In this document: positions 47,893-58,396 of the stretch, piece after piece
Numbering within the stretch: the stretch's first letter is position 1
Layout: each line of letters begins with the position of its first letter
The notes under the pieces: generated by a model
Told to the model about the DNA's origin: nothing
What the model saw: only the letters and a program-made list of their open reading frames with translations
Database searches by the model: none
Made by a program: the position numbers and the translations under genes
From: Magnaporthiopsis rhizophila
Taxonomy: Eukaryota > Ascomycota > Sordariomycetes > Magnaporthales > Magnaporthaceae
NCBI GenBank assembly: GCA_003049465.1
Contig: PYSS01000056.1
Span: 124,001-188,000, forward strand
Reading direction: 5' to 3'
DNA: 64,000 nt

Positions 47893-50427
47893 ATGTGCTC
47901 CAGCTGGGAGTGCATGAACCAAGCGACGCAGTTTGGAATCGTGTTCAGCGTCATATTTACGGCTCTAACGATCATATTCCTGTACTGGTACCTTGTTCTG
48001 AAACAGAGACAGCCTCCGGATGGCTCTGGGGATGTTGAGGTGGTTGAGATTGAGCTGCCTCGCCCAGGCCGAGCTGAGGAGGGAGCCAGACTGCAGTGGA
48101 GAAACTATGAGGGACAAGATACTGCGACAAGGGCGCCTACCAACATCTTCTTCTTTACCCAACCGCAAATCATCCAGCCGCCGAAACCTCGCAGGCAGAT
48201 CGAGTACCGTCAGACACACGAAGATGAACCCGAAGACCGCCAGGCACACTCGGAGGAGGACACCTTGGGCCAGGAGTCGCCCCCACCGAGTCGTCGGAGA
48301 AAGCCCAAGAAGCCCAATAATCCTTCGCCCCAGCCACCAACAAAGACTCTACCGCCCTTTACGTATCATGCCGGCTTTCCAGAATACAACCCCGCGTCTC
48401 CGAGCGCATCCGCACAGCCCCATGAACAGAGACCGGTATGGGCAAACTATCATTGGCAATCTCCGCCTTGGACATGGCAGCAGCAGCAGCAACTACAACC
48501 ACAACAACAAGCTCAGCCCGGCCATGCTGGCCAGCCATACCACCATACGGGCTCTTACCAGCCTAGCCAGCCACGGATGATGTACTGGTACCAAGTGGCA
48601 CAGCAGCCTGCAAATCCCCATGCCCCCCGAGCCATGCCAGTTTCGGTCCAGGTTCCTCAAGTCCCTCAAGCCTTCCCGCAGTCTTTGCAACAAACTGTAC
48701 AGTCTACTCATACTGGGCAGTTTGCTCAGCCCGCCCAGTTTACCCAGACCGTACAATTCACCCAGCCAGTGCAGCCTACCAGCATCCCGCAGCATACACA
48801 GTCGACACAGCCTGCCCAACAGGGCACAACGCGAAAGTCAGAGGCTACGCTGTCACAGCAAGACTTTATGGGACAGCCAGCATCTAGCATCCACCCGCCG
48901 ACAGCATTGCCAGCGATGCCGAGGACTATGCGTACAAACTCCATCCATACCGATCAGCATAGGGACGAACCAGTTACTCGGGGAGCATCTTGGTGGCGGA
49001 GGCTGATCTGGCGACTCCCTGTCACGGGCCGAGCTTCGACTGTTGACGGCTCCAGCACGTCAAGGAGTCTATCCACGGAAGCTTCTCCAAGCAGGTCACC
49101 TAGCCCTGCACCTCGGCGATCTAGGCGGCGATTCAGGTCCCAGGAGACTCGTCACCGAGATAGGCGTCGGCCACGGGATAGTCCGGCGGCTGACGAGAGA
49201 ATTTCAGGGAGCTTACCCAGTCGCTCTCGAAGCCCTTCAAGAGTTCGGGCAAGAGGTCGTGTGGCCAATGGCTCTAGAAAACACCCACGGAGATACTCCG
49301 AAAGCCTAGGAGGTGATATTCCGGAGCCGCAGAGTGAGCACCCCGATGATCGGCCGAGCAGACGATCTTCGACCCCGGATTTCCCCGACTTGTCTTCGCT
49401 ACCATCACATACCACTCTCGATAGCGCAGAGCCCTCATCTTCGCCGTCGACCAAACACGGCAAAAATCATAGCACGAGGGACCGGCCGTATCCTGAGAGG
49501 TCTGGATCCATTGCCACGGATTGGCGACCTCAATCCCACACTCAAGTCACAGAACCACCAGAGCCCACCGAAACTCCTGAAATTTCCATGACGCCTTCGC
49601 AAGCGGCCGTCGCTCGAGACAGTATAGGCAGGCGTCCTCCTGCTGGGATCGATCGACGGGTGTCCTTCGACGAGGACCCGGTGAGCCAGTCTCACATCAT
49701 TGAGGAGATATCCGAGACAACAGAATCCGCCCCTGGAATCAGCGAACAGAGAGAACCGCCAGATAACGCTCAGCGAGTAAAGCTTCACCCCAGAATTCCG
49801 GCCATCGAGCCTCGAGTTTTATACGTGGAAGCATCTCCTTCCGAACAGGGCAGGGCCGGTTTGGCTTCGGAACCTACAAAATCGGAAGCCGGCTCGTCGA
49901 CTGTGGTTGCGGCCAAGGCAGACGCTGGCAACGGCTTGGCTGGAGCCGATCCTGAGCCGGGAAAGGATAGCATACCCCGCAGCACCAACCAAGCGCAGCA
50001 TCGAGACCGCCACGTACGAGACAGACACCAGACCTCGAGGTAAGACGGGCATTCAAACTAGACGGCCATGCTATCGGCTAGATAAATATCTAACTGATCG
50101 AGAAGCCACAGGGCCAGCGTGGGCCGCCGGCGAAGGAGCGAAGCTGCCTCTTCCGAGTCGGGGGAGTCTTACATGCCTAGTCCACCAAAGCCATTCGCTA
50201 CCCAAACGTTTTCAGGACGCACATCAATCACGGGAAGAAAATTCGGGCGAGATAGCAAGTTGAGCGTCGCGGATAGTATGGAGGCTCAACTTTCCCCCGA
50301 CGAGACCGTTTTCCCAGGGCACAAGATCCCTCCGGCGAAGCAGCGACGAGGGAGCGAGGCCCGTGGGAGCAGTTCAACGACATTTTACCGGTTTCGTGGC
50401 TCGGAGGACGACATAAAACGCAACTGA
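47893..50427 (+). CDS. Uncharacterised single-pass Pro/Gln/Ser-rich membrane protein
   Basis: I do not recognise this protein. Exon 47893-50039 joins 50112-50427 through a 72-nt intron with a GTAAGA donor, a CTAAC branch and a CACAG acceptor, giving 820 residues. The split codon becomes Arg716. Residues 13-36 form one strong membrane helix. Lysine and arginine lie just after it, so the long remainder is probably cytosolic. That remainder is disordered: a polyGln/Pro stretch (about 197-215), a run of degenerate QFTQP/QPAQ repeats (about 270-315), an Arg/Ser-rich segment (about 395-460) and a second Ser/Pro/Glu half. The C-terminus (STTFYRFRGSEDDIKRN) is better ordered. Stopping at the exon 1 frame would lose 105 residues. 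It could be a membrane-tethered scaffold, but no function can be assigned. Confidence 0.8.
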
Positions 50428-51356
50428 ATGATTTGACAGTGGATTCGTGGTCTGAGATTCAAGAAGCCGATTGACTGGATGCTGTATTTCCACAATCATC
50501 ATGTGCAGGCTGAGTTAGGTGCATTTTGGGGTGTCAGTATTAGAGGCACAACCTTTCTTTGTCACAAGGGTCCATGTCAGACGGAGCGTGGCTCGAGGAT
50601 AATAGACACATCAGCGTGGAGAAAAGTTGGGGAAACATGGCGGTCGGGAAGTTGAGACGAAATAGTAGAAAATCAAGACGATAAAGGAGAAAAACACGAG
50701 CTGGACAACCTTACATGAAGAGGAAAAATTGATGACGATTCAAATGAATTTCTCTGCTGCGCGCACATGCTCGGGCAAGCCTGCAGTCCTGGGCAACTGC
50801 ATGGATGAGCCAGGGCCAGCCATGATGGCTGCCCCACAATTGCACTGCCAGGGACAGACCGTGGTACGTCGTCATCCTTGGCGTGGCGCCCCAACCATGA
50901 GAGCTGCCTGCGAGCTCCGCGGCTTCCAAGCCTCCGCCCGCTCAACAACCTCGCGCATCGCTCCAATCGCCCGCTGACTCCCCGACCTTTCGGGCGTTCA
51001 ATACACCAACCCAGCCGACATCTTTTCGCAGGCTTGCCACTGCTCCTAGGACGCTTCTCGTGCTCCGCCATCGGGGTATTGATCCTTTCGTCATTATCCA
51101 GCCCGAGCTCTCAAGCAAGACTGCAAGCCCCCGCCCCCACATGGGAATTCCGCCTGCAGGGCAGACGGCAAACTCGAACGACGACATTGAATCCTTTCAG
51201 CCCCTAGCACTCGTGCCGCCCTCCTGAGTTCACCCCAGAACTGGCGCCGAAGGATTCTGCGTCGCTCCACGCAAAGCCATCGTTTTCGTTTTGACTCCCG
51301 TCCCGGGCAAACGGCAAGGCTTCAAACAGCAATCTCCGAAAGCAACCTCTGGCGCC
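50428..51356. promoter_or_regulatory. Intergenic region upstream of SNX41
   Basis: About 930 bp between two plus-strand genes. No ORF is supported. The proximal part is C-rich and likely the SNX41 promoter and leader. Confidence 0.5.
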
Positions 51357-53612
51357 ATGTGGAACGACGAGGACAATAACCCTTACGGCAATAGCTTTGA
51401 CCGGCGGGACTCTTTTGCTTCTTCCTCTATTAATCCGTCCTCGCCGTCTGCGCGCGACTGTGAGTCCCTGTTCGCATTTTCTCTCTCCATCGCGCCTCTG
51501 GGGGCGGCCCTGCCAACATGTTTACCGACATCCCGCTCTCTCCTCCTCGTGACCCTCAAGACCAACGTGCTGACGACGACGTCGCCGCTGACTGGGACGT
51601 GCTAGATCCGCGCTTCGACCAACCCCATACGCCGTCCTCCGTTGGCGACGATGCGCACCCAGGAGCCGGCTTCGGCGCCGCGTCAGCCACTAGCGAGGAT
51701 GGCGATAGTGACGATGATTACGCCCATGGCCGAGGCGAGCTTGTGCCCAGGAGGAAGCCAGGCGGCTATGACAGTCGTGTCGAACAGATCCTCTACGAGA
51801 ACCCGGAGCTTCCAATCCTCATTACCGACGCTGGGAAGAGCCTCGAGAGCGGCGGTAGATATATAGTCTACACCATCCGGACCGGAGTGCGTCCCCCCGA
51901 TCACCGGCTGCCGTCCCCTGCGCGACAACTCTGCCGAAGCTAATGTCTTCATTTGTAGGACCTTGATGTTAGGAGGCGGTATTCCGAATTCGCGTCTCTC
52001 AGGGAGGCTCTCACACGGCTTCATCCTACTCTCATTATCCCTCCTATTCCCGAGAAGCACACCATGGCCGACTACGCCGCCAATCCCACCAACGCGAAAC
52101 AGGATCAACAAATCATCGATCTACGCAAGCGGATGTTGGCCGTGTTTCTCAACCGCTGTCGCCGCATGGAACAGGTTCGGACAGATGGGGTGTGGTGGAG
52201 GTTCCTGGATCCTAATGCTAGCTGGGTGAGCTCGTCTGCTGTCGGATGTTGGGCGGTAAATGGTCGTGGGTGCGCAGCTACTAACGCTGACGAACAAACA
52301 GAACGAGGTGCTGCATTCGCATCCAGTTGCGTCAATACCCAAGTCTATTCTCAAGGCGCCGCCTCTGAATACACCCAACCCCACCCCCGCTCACAGCTAC
52401 CTTCCCGTTCCATCGAGCTCGGCCAGGCTGAGGGTCAGCTCCAACGGCGCGCACCCCGAACATGTTGCGAACGCATCGGCTGGCCAGCTTCGATTCCCCC
52501 CTGATGCCAGCAAACTGAGCGAGCAGGACCTAGACCCTTACTTCAACTCGTTTGAGGCATCCATCAAGGAGCTCGAGCAGCTACTGGCAGGGCCCATGGA
52601 GAAGGTCAACCGGCGGACACTGAATCACCTGTCCTCCCTTGCGTCTGACCTCTCGGAGCTGGGCGCGAGGTACAATGCGTTTGCTCTCTCGGAACAAGCT
52701 CCATCACTGGGCCCGGCCATTGAGAGGGTAGGCCAGGCAGCCGATTCGTCATATATCGCAACGGAAGAGCTGTCCAGCTCTCTAGGCGCCAGCTTCGCCG
52801 AGCCGATGCGGGAGAATGCGCAGTTCGCGGGTGTTGTGCGGGGTGTTCTTCGCTACCGGATCTTGAAGCGCGTGCAGCAAGAGATGACCAACGACGAATT
52901 AGCCAAGAAGCGGGCGCTTCTGGATCAACTAGAACGTAGTGAGGCCGAGGCGCGCCGGATCGACCAGTACCTAAGCGGTAGCCAGACAGTCCAGCCGAGG
53001 AGATCGACCGGCACGAGAGATGCGTCGGCGTCATCGCCACCATCAAAACAACACCGACGCGACGGCAGCGTTGATGACACAGCGTCGATCGATTCTGACT
53101 TCCCGCCCACTCACGGTGATATCTCGTCGGCGCCGTCCGCTAAAGTCGGAGCGCCAGAGCGGGGTAGTGGCGGGGGCGGTGGCAACAGCCCGAGCCATAG
53201 GAAGGCTCCAAGCGGCAATTCCATCACCAACAAAATCTTCGGCCCGATCAGGCACGCAGTCCAGGGGGTTGTGGACCACGATCCGGAGCGAACACGGCAA
53301 CAGACGATTGGGAAGACGCGGGAGTCAATCAGCCAGCTAGAACAGGCGCAGGTTGCTGTGGCCAAGGACGTTGAGGACGCGAGTGCGAGTGTGCTCAAGG
53401 ATATGAAGAGGTTCCAGCGGGAGAAGGAGGACGACCTCAAACGTTACATGGTGAGTTATTCATGTTTCCAACCCGCTGCGGATGGATACGTGCTAACCAA
53501 CGAACGCGCTGTATAGCTTGCTTATGCCAGGTCCCAGATCGAATGGGCCACGAAGAACAAGGAGACTTGGGAGGAGGCAAAGACGGAGATCAACAAGATC
53601 GACGAGTCGTGA
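51357..53612 (+). CDS. SNX41: Sorting nexin SNX41 / Atg20-like
   Basis: Five exons, all in frame: 51357-51459, 51561-51886, 51959-52225, 52302-53450 and 53517-53612 (646 residues). The N-terminus starts MWNDEDNNPYG, as in filamentous fungal SNX41 proteins, and is acidic and disordered to about 95. A PX domain (about 100-232) follows with RRYSEF (149-154) and PPIPEK (171-176), the phosphoinositide pocket that recognises PtdIns3P. The C-terminal half (about 270-640) is a BAR-like helical region with coiled coils, interrupted by a Ser/Gly-rich linker (about 485-560). The product binds endosomal membranes and pairs with SNX4/Atg24 for retrieval of cargo from endosomes and for selective autophagy. 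The shortest intron ends in ATTTGTAG and is 72 nt. The acceptor choice of intron 1 (51560) is the only one that gives an open frame. Confidence 0.92.
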
Positions 53613-54282
53613 CGGTCAGAACTCGCGTGTTGGCAACGGAATCACGTGTTTTGTTTGCTTATTATTTTTATATCAGGAAAACAAAACTCGCGCTCGATTA
53701 TTGGCGAATGATTATGCCGAATAATTATTAATGCGCGGGCTGCAGCGTTTTGCCATACCGGGCAGCGACAGCCTAGCGAGATCGTGGAGTAGGAAGCACA
53801 CTGTATCGACTGTCGCTATAGATCTCACCAAGTTGTTTTGATGGGTGGCTTCTTGGATGTTGCAGTTGTGCCAAATCTGAACCTGAGGTGCCTGCCCCAG
53901 CGCATGCTAGTTTGGTATCTCCGGAAAGTGGGGACCTTTGTGATGGAGGAATTTCTGGGGACCGGTGGGCTGCAACAGACGCAAGCGCGCCGCTTTTGGA
54001 ATGCGACACTGAATGCAGCTGTCCCGAACACATCGACCGCAACACTCCTACCCCTTCATCGCACCATTCTTTCGGATGCCCTGTCATCTCGCCGGCCTGA
54101 ATCTCTCTCTAGAATTAGTCTCTAGAATTAGTTGCTACGCACGCTAGTCCCGCCGACGGCAACTCTCACCCACAGGCGCAAACGCGACGCCTCCCTGCCT
54201 CGACCACCGAGCGGAACTAGAAAACGAAATAGCCGGTCTTTAAGGCGAGAAGGAAGTCGGACACACAAAGGCCGCCACGATA
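53613..54282. other. Intergenic spacer SNX41 to capping-enzyme gene
   Basis: About 670 bp. Overlapping frames of about 95-104 codons on both strands (53773-54125) look like chance. A direct repeat of TCTAGAATTAGT lies at 54110-54133. The A-rich 3' flank of SNX41 and the promoter of the capping gene should be here. Confidence 0.5.
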
Positions 54283-55597
54283 ATGGAGGACGGTCAACCC
54301 ACAGGGCCTCCACCAGACGCCGCCGAGGTCCAATACCGGATCGACGACATCTACCAGCCTGGACAGAATGTCGAGGCTCCGACCAGGTACTGGGGGCCGG
54401 AGCCGCACATGAGGAACGACTCGCGCTCCGTCGACCATCTGCGAAGGGATTTTGCCGCGCTCCTGGGCTGTCCTAACAGGCACGGCTTCCTGGGCGCGCA
54501 ACCTGTCAGCTTCGCGAGGAGGAGCCTGGAAGAGCTGCGTAGAGAAGAGTGCGTTTTGCCCCATACCCTACCCCGTCCGGGCTTGGGGCCAATAATGCTA
54601 ACGCCCGCGTTCCAAATTACACAGCTACTTCGTGTGCGAAAAGTCGGACGGATGCCGCTACCTCCTCTGGGCCACGGTCGACGACCAGGGTGACGAGTGC
54701 CACTACCTGATCGACCGCAAAAACCAGTACTGGCACGTCAAGCGATTCGGGCTGCACTTCCCGCTCTCGGAGCAGGACCCCAAGTCGTTCCACACCGACT
54801 CGGTGTTCGACGGCGAGCTGGTCATGGACCACGAGGTTGACGGCACGCTGACTCCGCGCTTCCTCGTCTTCGACTGTCTGGTGCTGGGCCGCACGCGGCT
54901 GATGGAGCGCACGCTCGACAAGCGGCTTGCCTACTTCCAGGAGCGCGTAGACAAGCCGTACCGCGCGCTGCTGCGCATGCACCCGTCCGAGGTGCCGTTC
55001 CTGGCCTTCCTGGTGGAGCCCAAGCAGATGGAGTTCAGCTACGGCGTGCCGGTGCTGTTCCAGCAGATCCCCAAGCTGCGGCACGGCAACGACGGGCTCA
55101 TCTTCACGTGCCGCACCAGCCCCTACGTCTTCGGCACGGACCGGCACATCCTCAAGTGGAAGCCCCCGCACGAGAACACGATCGACTTCCGCATGTCGCT
55201 GCAGTTCGCGACCGTGCGCGACGAGGACACGGGCGAGACCTACCACGACTACGACTCGGTGCCGCAGAGCATCGAGCTGACGGCGCACAGGGGCAACAAC
55301 CAGCCGCCCGAGCGGTACGGGCAGCTGTACATCACGGCCGACGAGTGGGAGACGCTCAAAGGCCTGGGCGACCCGCTCAACGACCGCGTCGTCGAGTGCT
55401 TCAAGGACGACGAGGGCCGCTGGCGCCTGCACCGCTTCCGCGACGACAAGCCCGAGGCCAACCACGTCAGCACCGTGGCCAAGGTGCTCGACAGCATCGA
55501 CGACGGCGTCTCGGAGCAGGAGCTGGTTGACGCGCACGACAGCATCAAGCGGGCGTGGAAGGAGAGGGAGGCTGCGCAGAAGGCTATGCGGCGGTAG
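54283..55597 (+). CDS. CEG1: mRNA guanylyltransferase (capping enzyme alpha subunit)
   Basis: Exons 54283-54548 and 54625-55597 (412 residues). The splice junction restores the codon for Asp89 just before the active site. Nucleotidyltransferase motifs occur in order: EKSDG with the nucleophile Lys95 (motif I, KxDG), FDGELV (150-155, motif III), RFLVFD (motif IIIa), DGLIF (245-249, motif IV) and LKWKP (265-269, motif V). A C-terminal OB-fold follows. The enzyme forms a Lys-GMP intermediate and transfers GMP to the 5' end of nascent RNA polymerase II transcripts in the nucleus. In fungi it works with a separate RNA triphosphatase subunit. Length and order agree with fungal Ceg1. The start at 54283 gives the shortest N-terminal extension with all motifs. 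Confidence 0.95.
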
Positions 55598-56547
55598 GAT
55601 GCTTTGAAATTAATACCTTTGATCTTCTCTTTTTCTTCATTTCTTATATCCCGTTTCGTTATCCAAGCGTGGGAGATACCGGCAAGAGCAGATTGTGCGG
55701 GATCATGTATATCTTGATTATGAGGCGTCGGGCTTTTTTTTTTTCGTGGCGCTCAGTCTAGGGAGCAATGGATGGTTCACGGAGTTGATGGCTCGGAGGA
55801 TACCGGCTTTCGGTATTTTATGCAGAGGGTAGCGTTTGTCAAACAGTAATTCAATTTATCACGATCAGCCACGCATCTGATGAAGGGATCCTTGAGTTGG
55901 CCTAAGTGTACCTAGTCTTGATTCCACTTCCCTAATTTTTTTTTTTTTTTTTTTTTTTTTTTGCTCATAAACCTCCCAAAAAACCGTTTCCCTAGTATTA
56001 AAGAAGTCCTGCAACTTAAACCCATGTGTCTGGTAGGTGTCTGGTAGTGAAGTTAGGTCCTCCCACCAGAAGGAAGTAATGCAAGTACGGGATATATATC
56101 GACAGAACCAACGCACAAATCCTGGGTGTGTAAACAAGTCCAACAAGGCCGACAACCCGATCAGATCAGACAAATCCCTTCCCTTTGTCTTTCCGTCCCG
56201 TCCTAATCCCAACACTCCTTTGTCCGAAATCCAGTGTACCGCTTGAATTTCCGGATGAATGAGGGAGAAAAACGCCGTGACTGGAAGGAATGAAGAAGAA
56301 CTGGACTTTGCTTGGAAATTTCCAGGCCCTATTCAACATCCGCAACCATGGCCCCTTTTTCGCAGAATCAAGAAACCCTTTTTAAGAAACCCCGACACAT
56401 CAAGACAGGCTTCCGTTGCTGCCAACAAAAAGAAAGAGGAGCGCGTGGTTTTGATGACGTGTTACCCAGGAGTGGATGATTTCTAATGCAGCCCAAGGGG
56501 GAGAGAAAACAAACAAGCGGAGAATGGGTGATGGTCGTCCGGCGCCT
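55598..56547. other. Convergent 3' region with a long poly-T tract
   Basis: About 950 bp between the stop codons of two convergent genes. It contains a 27-nt T run at 55936-55962 and A/T-rich DNA likely used for 3' processing of both mRNAs. No gene is seen. Confidence 0.55.
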
Positions 56548-58396
56548 TTAGACTACAACCAGGGCAAGCGCAACCAGCATGACGACACAGCCCATGACGG
56601 GCGTTCCGCTACCGCCGCCGCCGCCGCCGTTGTTGCCGCGGCCCTGGAGCATCTTCTTGCTGCTGCTGCCGCCGCTGGCGACGATGCTGCTCTTTGGACC
56701 CGGCGCGGCCAGCGAGATGGGCGAGCCAAAGACCGGGTTGTTGCTGCCGCCGCCCACGGCCAAGACGCCGGCGGTTCCCGAGCCGCGCACCACGGTCACG
56801 GTCGAGGTCGAGCCGGTGGAGGCGGTGGCGGTGGTGCTGTTGAGGAAGTAGGGCACCGTGTTGCGGGTGGACGATGACGACGACGACGCGGCGGTGACAG
56901 TGTTGTTGTGCAGAGGGAACGGCGCAGTGGACAGCGGCGGCAGCGTCACGGTCGTGACGTGGTGGTCCGTGCCGACGGTGAAGGTGTACATGCGCGTCGA
57001 GGTCATGGTCGTCTCGCTGGTCGTGCTGGTGCTGCTGCTGCTAACGCTGGGCTGCTCGGCAGACGGGCTGACGGTGGTCTCGCCGTTCCAGGTGGCGGTG
57101 GCCAGGGGCGGCAGGTCGTGCGAGACGAGCATGACGGAGCTGGTCTCGGAGGAGGAGGCTGCGACGGTCACGGTCGTGGTCTTGGTCTCGCTGGAGAAGG
57201 AAGCCGGGTAGGGCTGCGGCAGGGAGACGGTCTCGGTGGGGACGGTCTCGGTCACGACCACGGTGCCCTCGTCGACCGTGGTGTGCGCCGTGGCCACCGA
57301 TACGTAGACGGTCTGGGTGTAGATATAGGTGTTGTCGACGGTCTCGGTGTACGGGATCCAAACGGTCTCGGTGCGAGCGGTGCAGGTGCAGACCGAGCCG
57401 GAGAGGGCTGCGGCGGAAGACGTCTCGTGGATCATGGACGAGGAGCTAGACGACGAGCTCTCGGACACGACTACCGTGGCGGACATGGTCAGGTGGACGG
57501 TCGTGACGGCTGACGTCGTGGCACTACCCGCAGAGCCGTTGGACTCGACCGTGTAGGGCGCCAGAGAGACAGAAGAAGAGTGGTCCGAGACGGCCGACGC
57601 CGAGCTCTGGTAGATGCTGCTGGTCGGGGCGCTGTTGGACAAGGTGGTGGTTGTGGTAGTCTCCCTGTCCTCGGTGAACGTCTCGGCCGGGTCGATCCAG
57701 GGAGACGCGGTGGGCATGTTCCAGTCGTCGGTGTTGCTGAGCGTGACCACGTCCTCGGTCTCGCCAGCTGTGAGCGTGGCAATACCGGAATGCGTCTCGG
57801 CGGCCGCAGTGGTGGAGGTCGACTGAGCCACGGTCACAGTCGTCGAGAGGTCCACCGTGACCACGACAGTGTTGACCCTAGAACTGCGGTCAGCGCGGTG
57901 CTGATAAATGGGGAGGAAAAAAGCTGAGGAAGGACTTACTCAATTCCGAAAACACCGGCAGTGGAAGTCATATCACCCTCCATGGCAGCCATGGCGGCAT
58001 CGTGGCGAGGAATCATGCGTGTCAGCCGGGCAGCCTTGCCCTGGCTCAGGATGCTGCTGTATTTCTCCGAGAGGTCGTGATACTTGTGATCGCCTGTTTC
58101 ATCACAAGAGGTTAGAACATATTTTGTTGCAAGTAGAGAGAGTTTGCTGCTACTTCCACTGGTGGCGACTTACTCTGGTTCACCTTGACGCCGAGGGCGA
58201 TGATGCCAGCAAGAGCGGCGAGAAAGATCAAGCCTCCGAGGACAGCAAGAAGACGCTTGAGGCCATGGCCGCGCTTGACAGCGGCGGCATGGGCAGTAGT
58301 CGTAGGATGCTCGCGCTTCTGCTCCATGATGGGCGCATCCTGTGTGCCGTCCTCGCGGGCCACCATGATGGGGTCGTTGTTCGCGGCAGAAGACAT
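56548..58396 (-). CDS. Uncharacterised Ser/Thr-rich type II membrane protein
   Basis: I do not recognise this protein. Exons on the minus strand are 58174-58396, 57940-58093 and 56548-57883 (570 residues). Both introns have GTAAGT donors. The N-terminal 48 residues are charged and cytosolic-like, then one membrane helix lies at 49-70. The rest (about 75-550) is almost entirely Ser, Thr, Val and Ala with many Thr-Val-Thr runs, the composition of heavily O-mannosylated cell-surface proteins, so a type II orientation with an external domain is likely. A conserved-looking pair of Cys lies in CTCTARTE. The C-terminus is a second hydrophobic stretch (GCVVMLVALALVVV) after a Gly/Asn/Ser linker, as in a GPI attachment signal. 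N-terminal anchor plus GPI-like tail is an odd pairing. A 5' UTR intron is predicted upstream. Confidence 0.8.

Noticed and set aside
50040..50111. Apparent frameshift or premature stop in the Pro/Gln-rich membrane protein
   Set aside because: Explained by a canonical 72-nt intron (GTAAGA donor, CTAAC branch, CACAG acceptor) that restores the frame to 50427.
53773..54125. Overlapping 95-104-codon frames on both strands between SNX41 and CEG1
   Set aside because: No similarity, no splice signals and no composition bias toward coding. Treated as intergenic.
54617..55537. 306-codon minus-strand frame over the capping enzyme gene
   Set aside because: A shadow of the CEG1 exon with Val/Leu/Arg/Ala-rich product. 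The plus strand carries all catalytic motifs.
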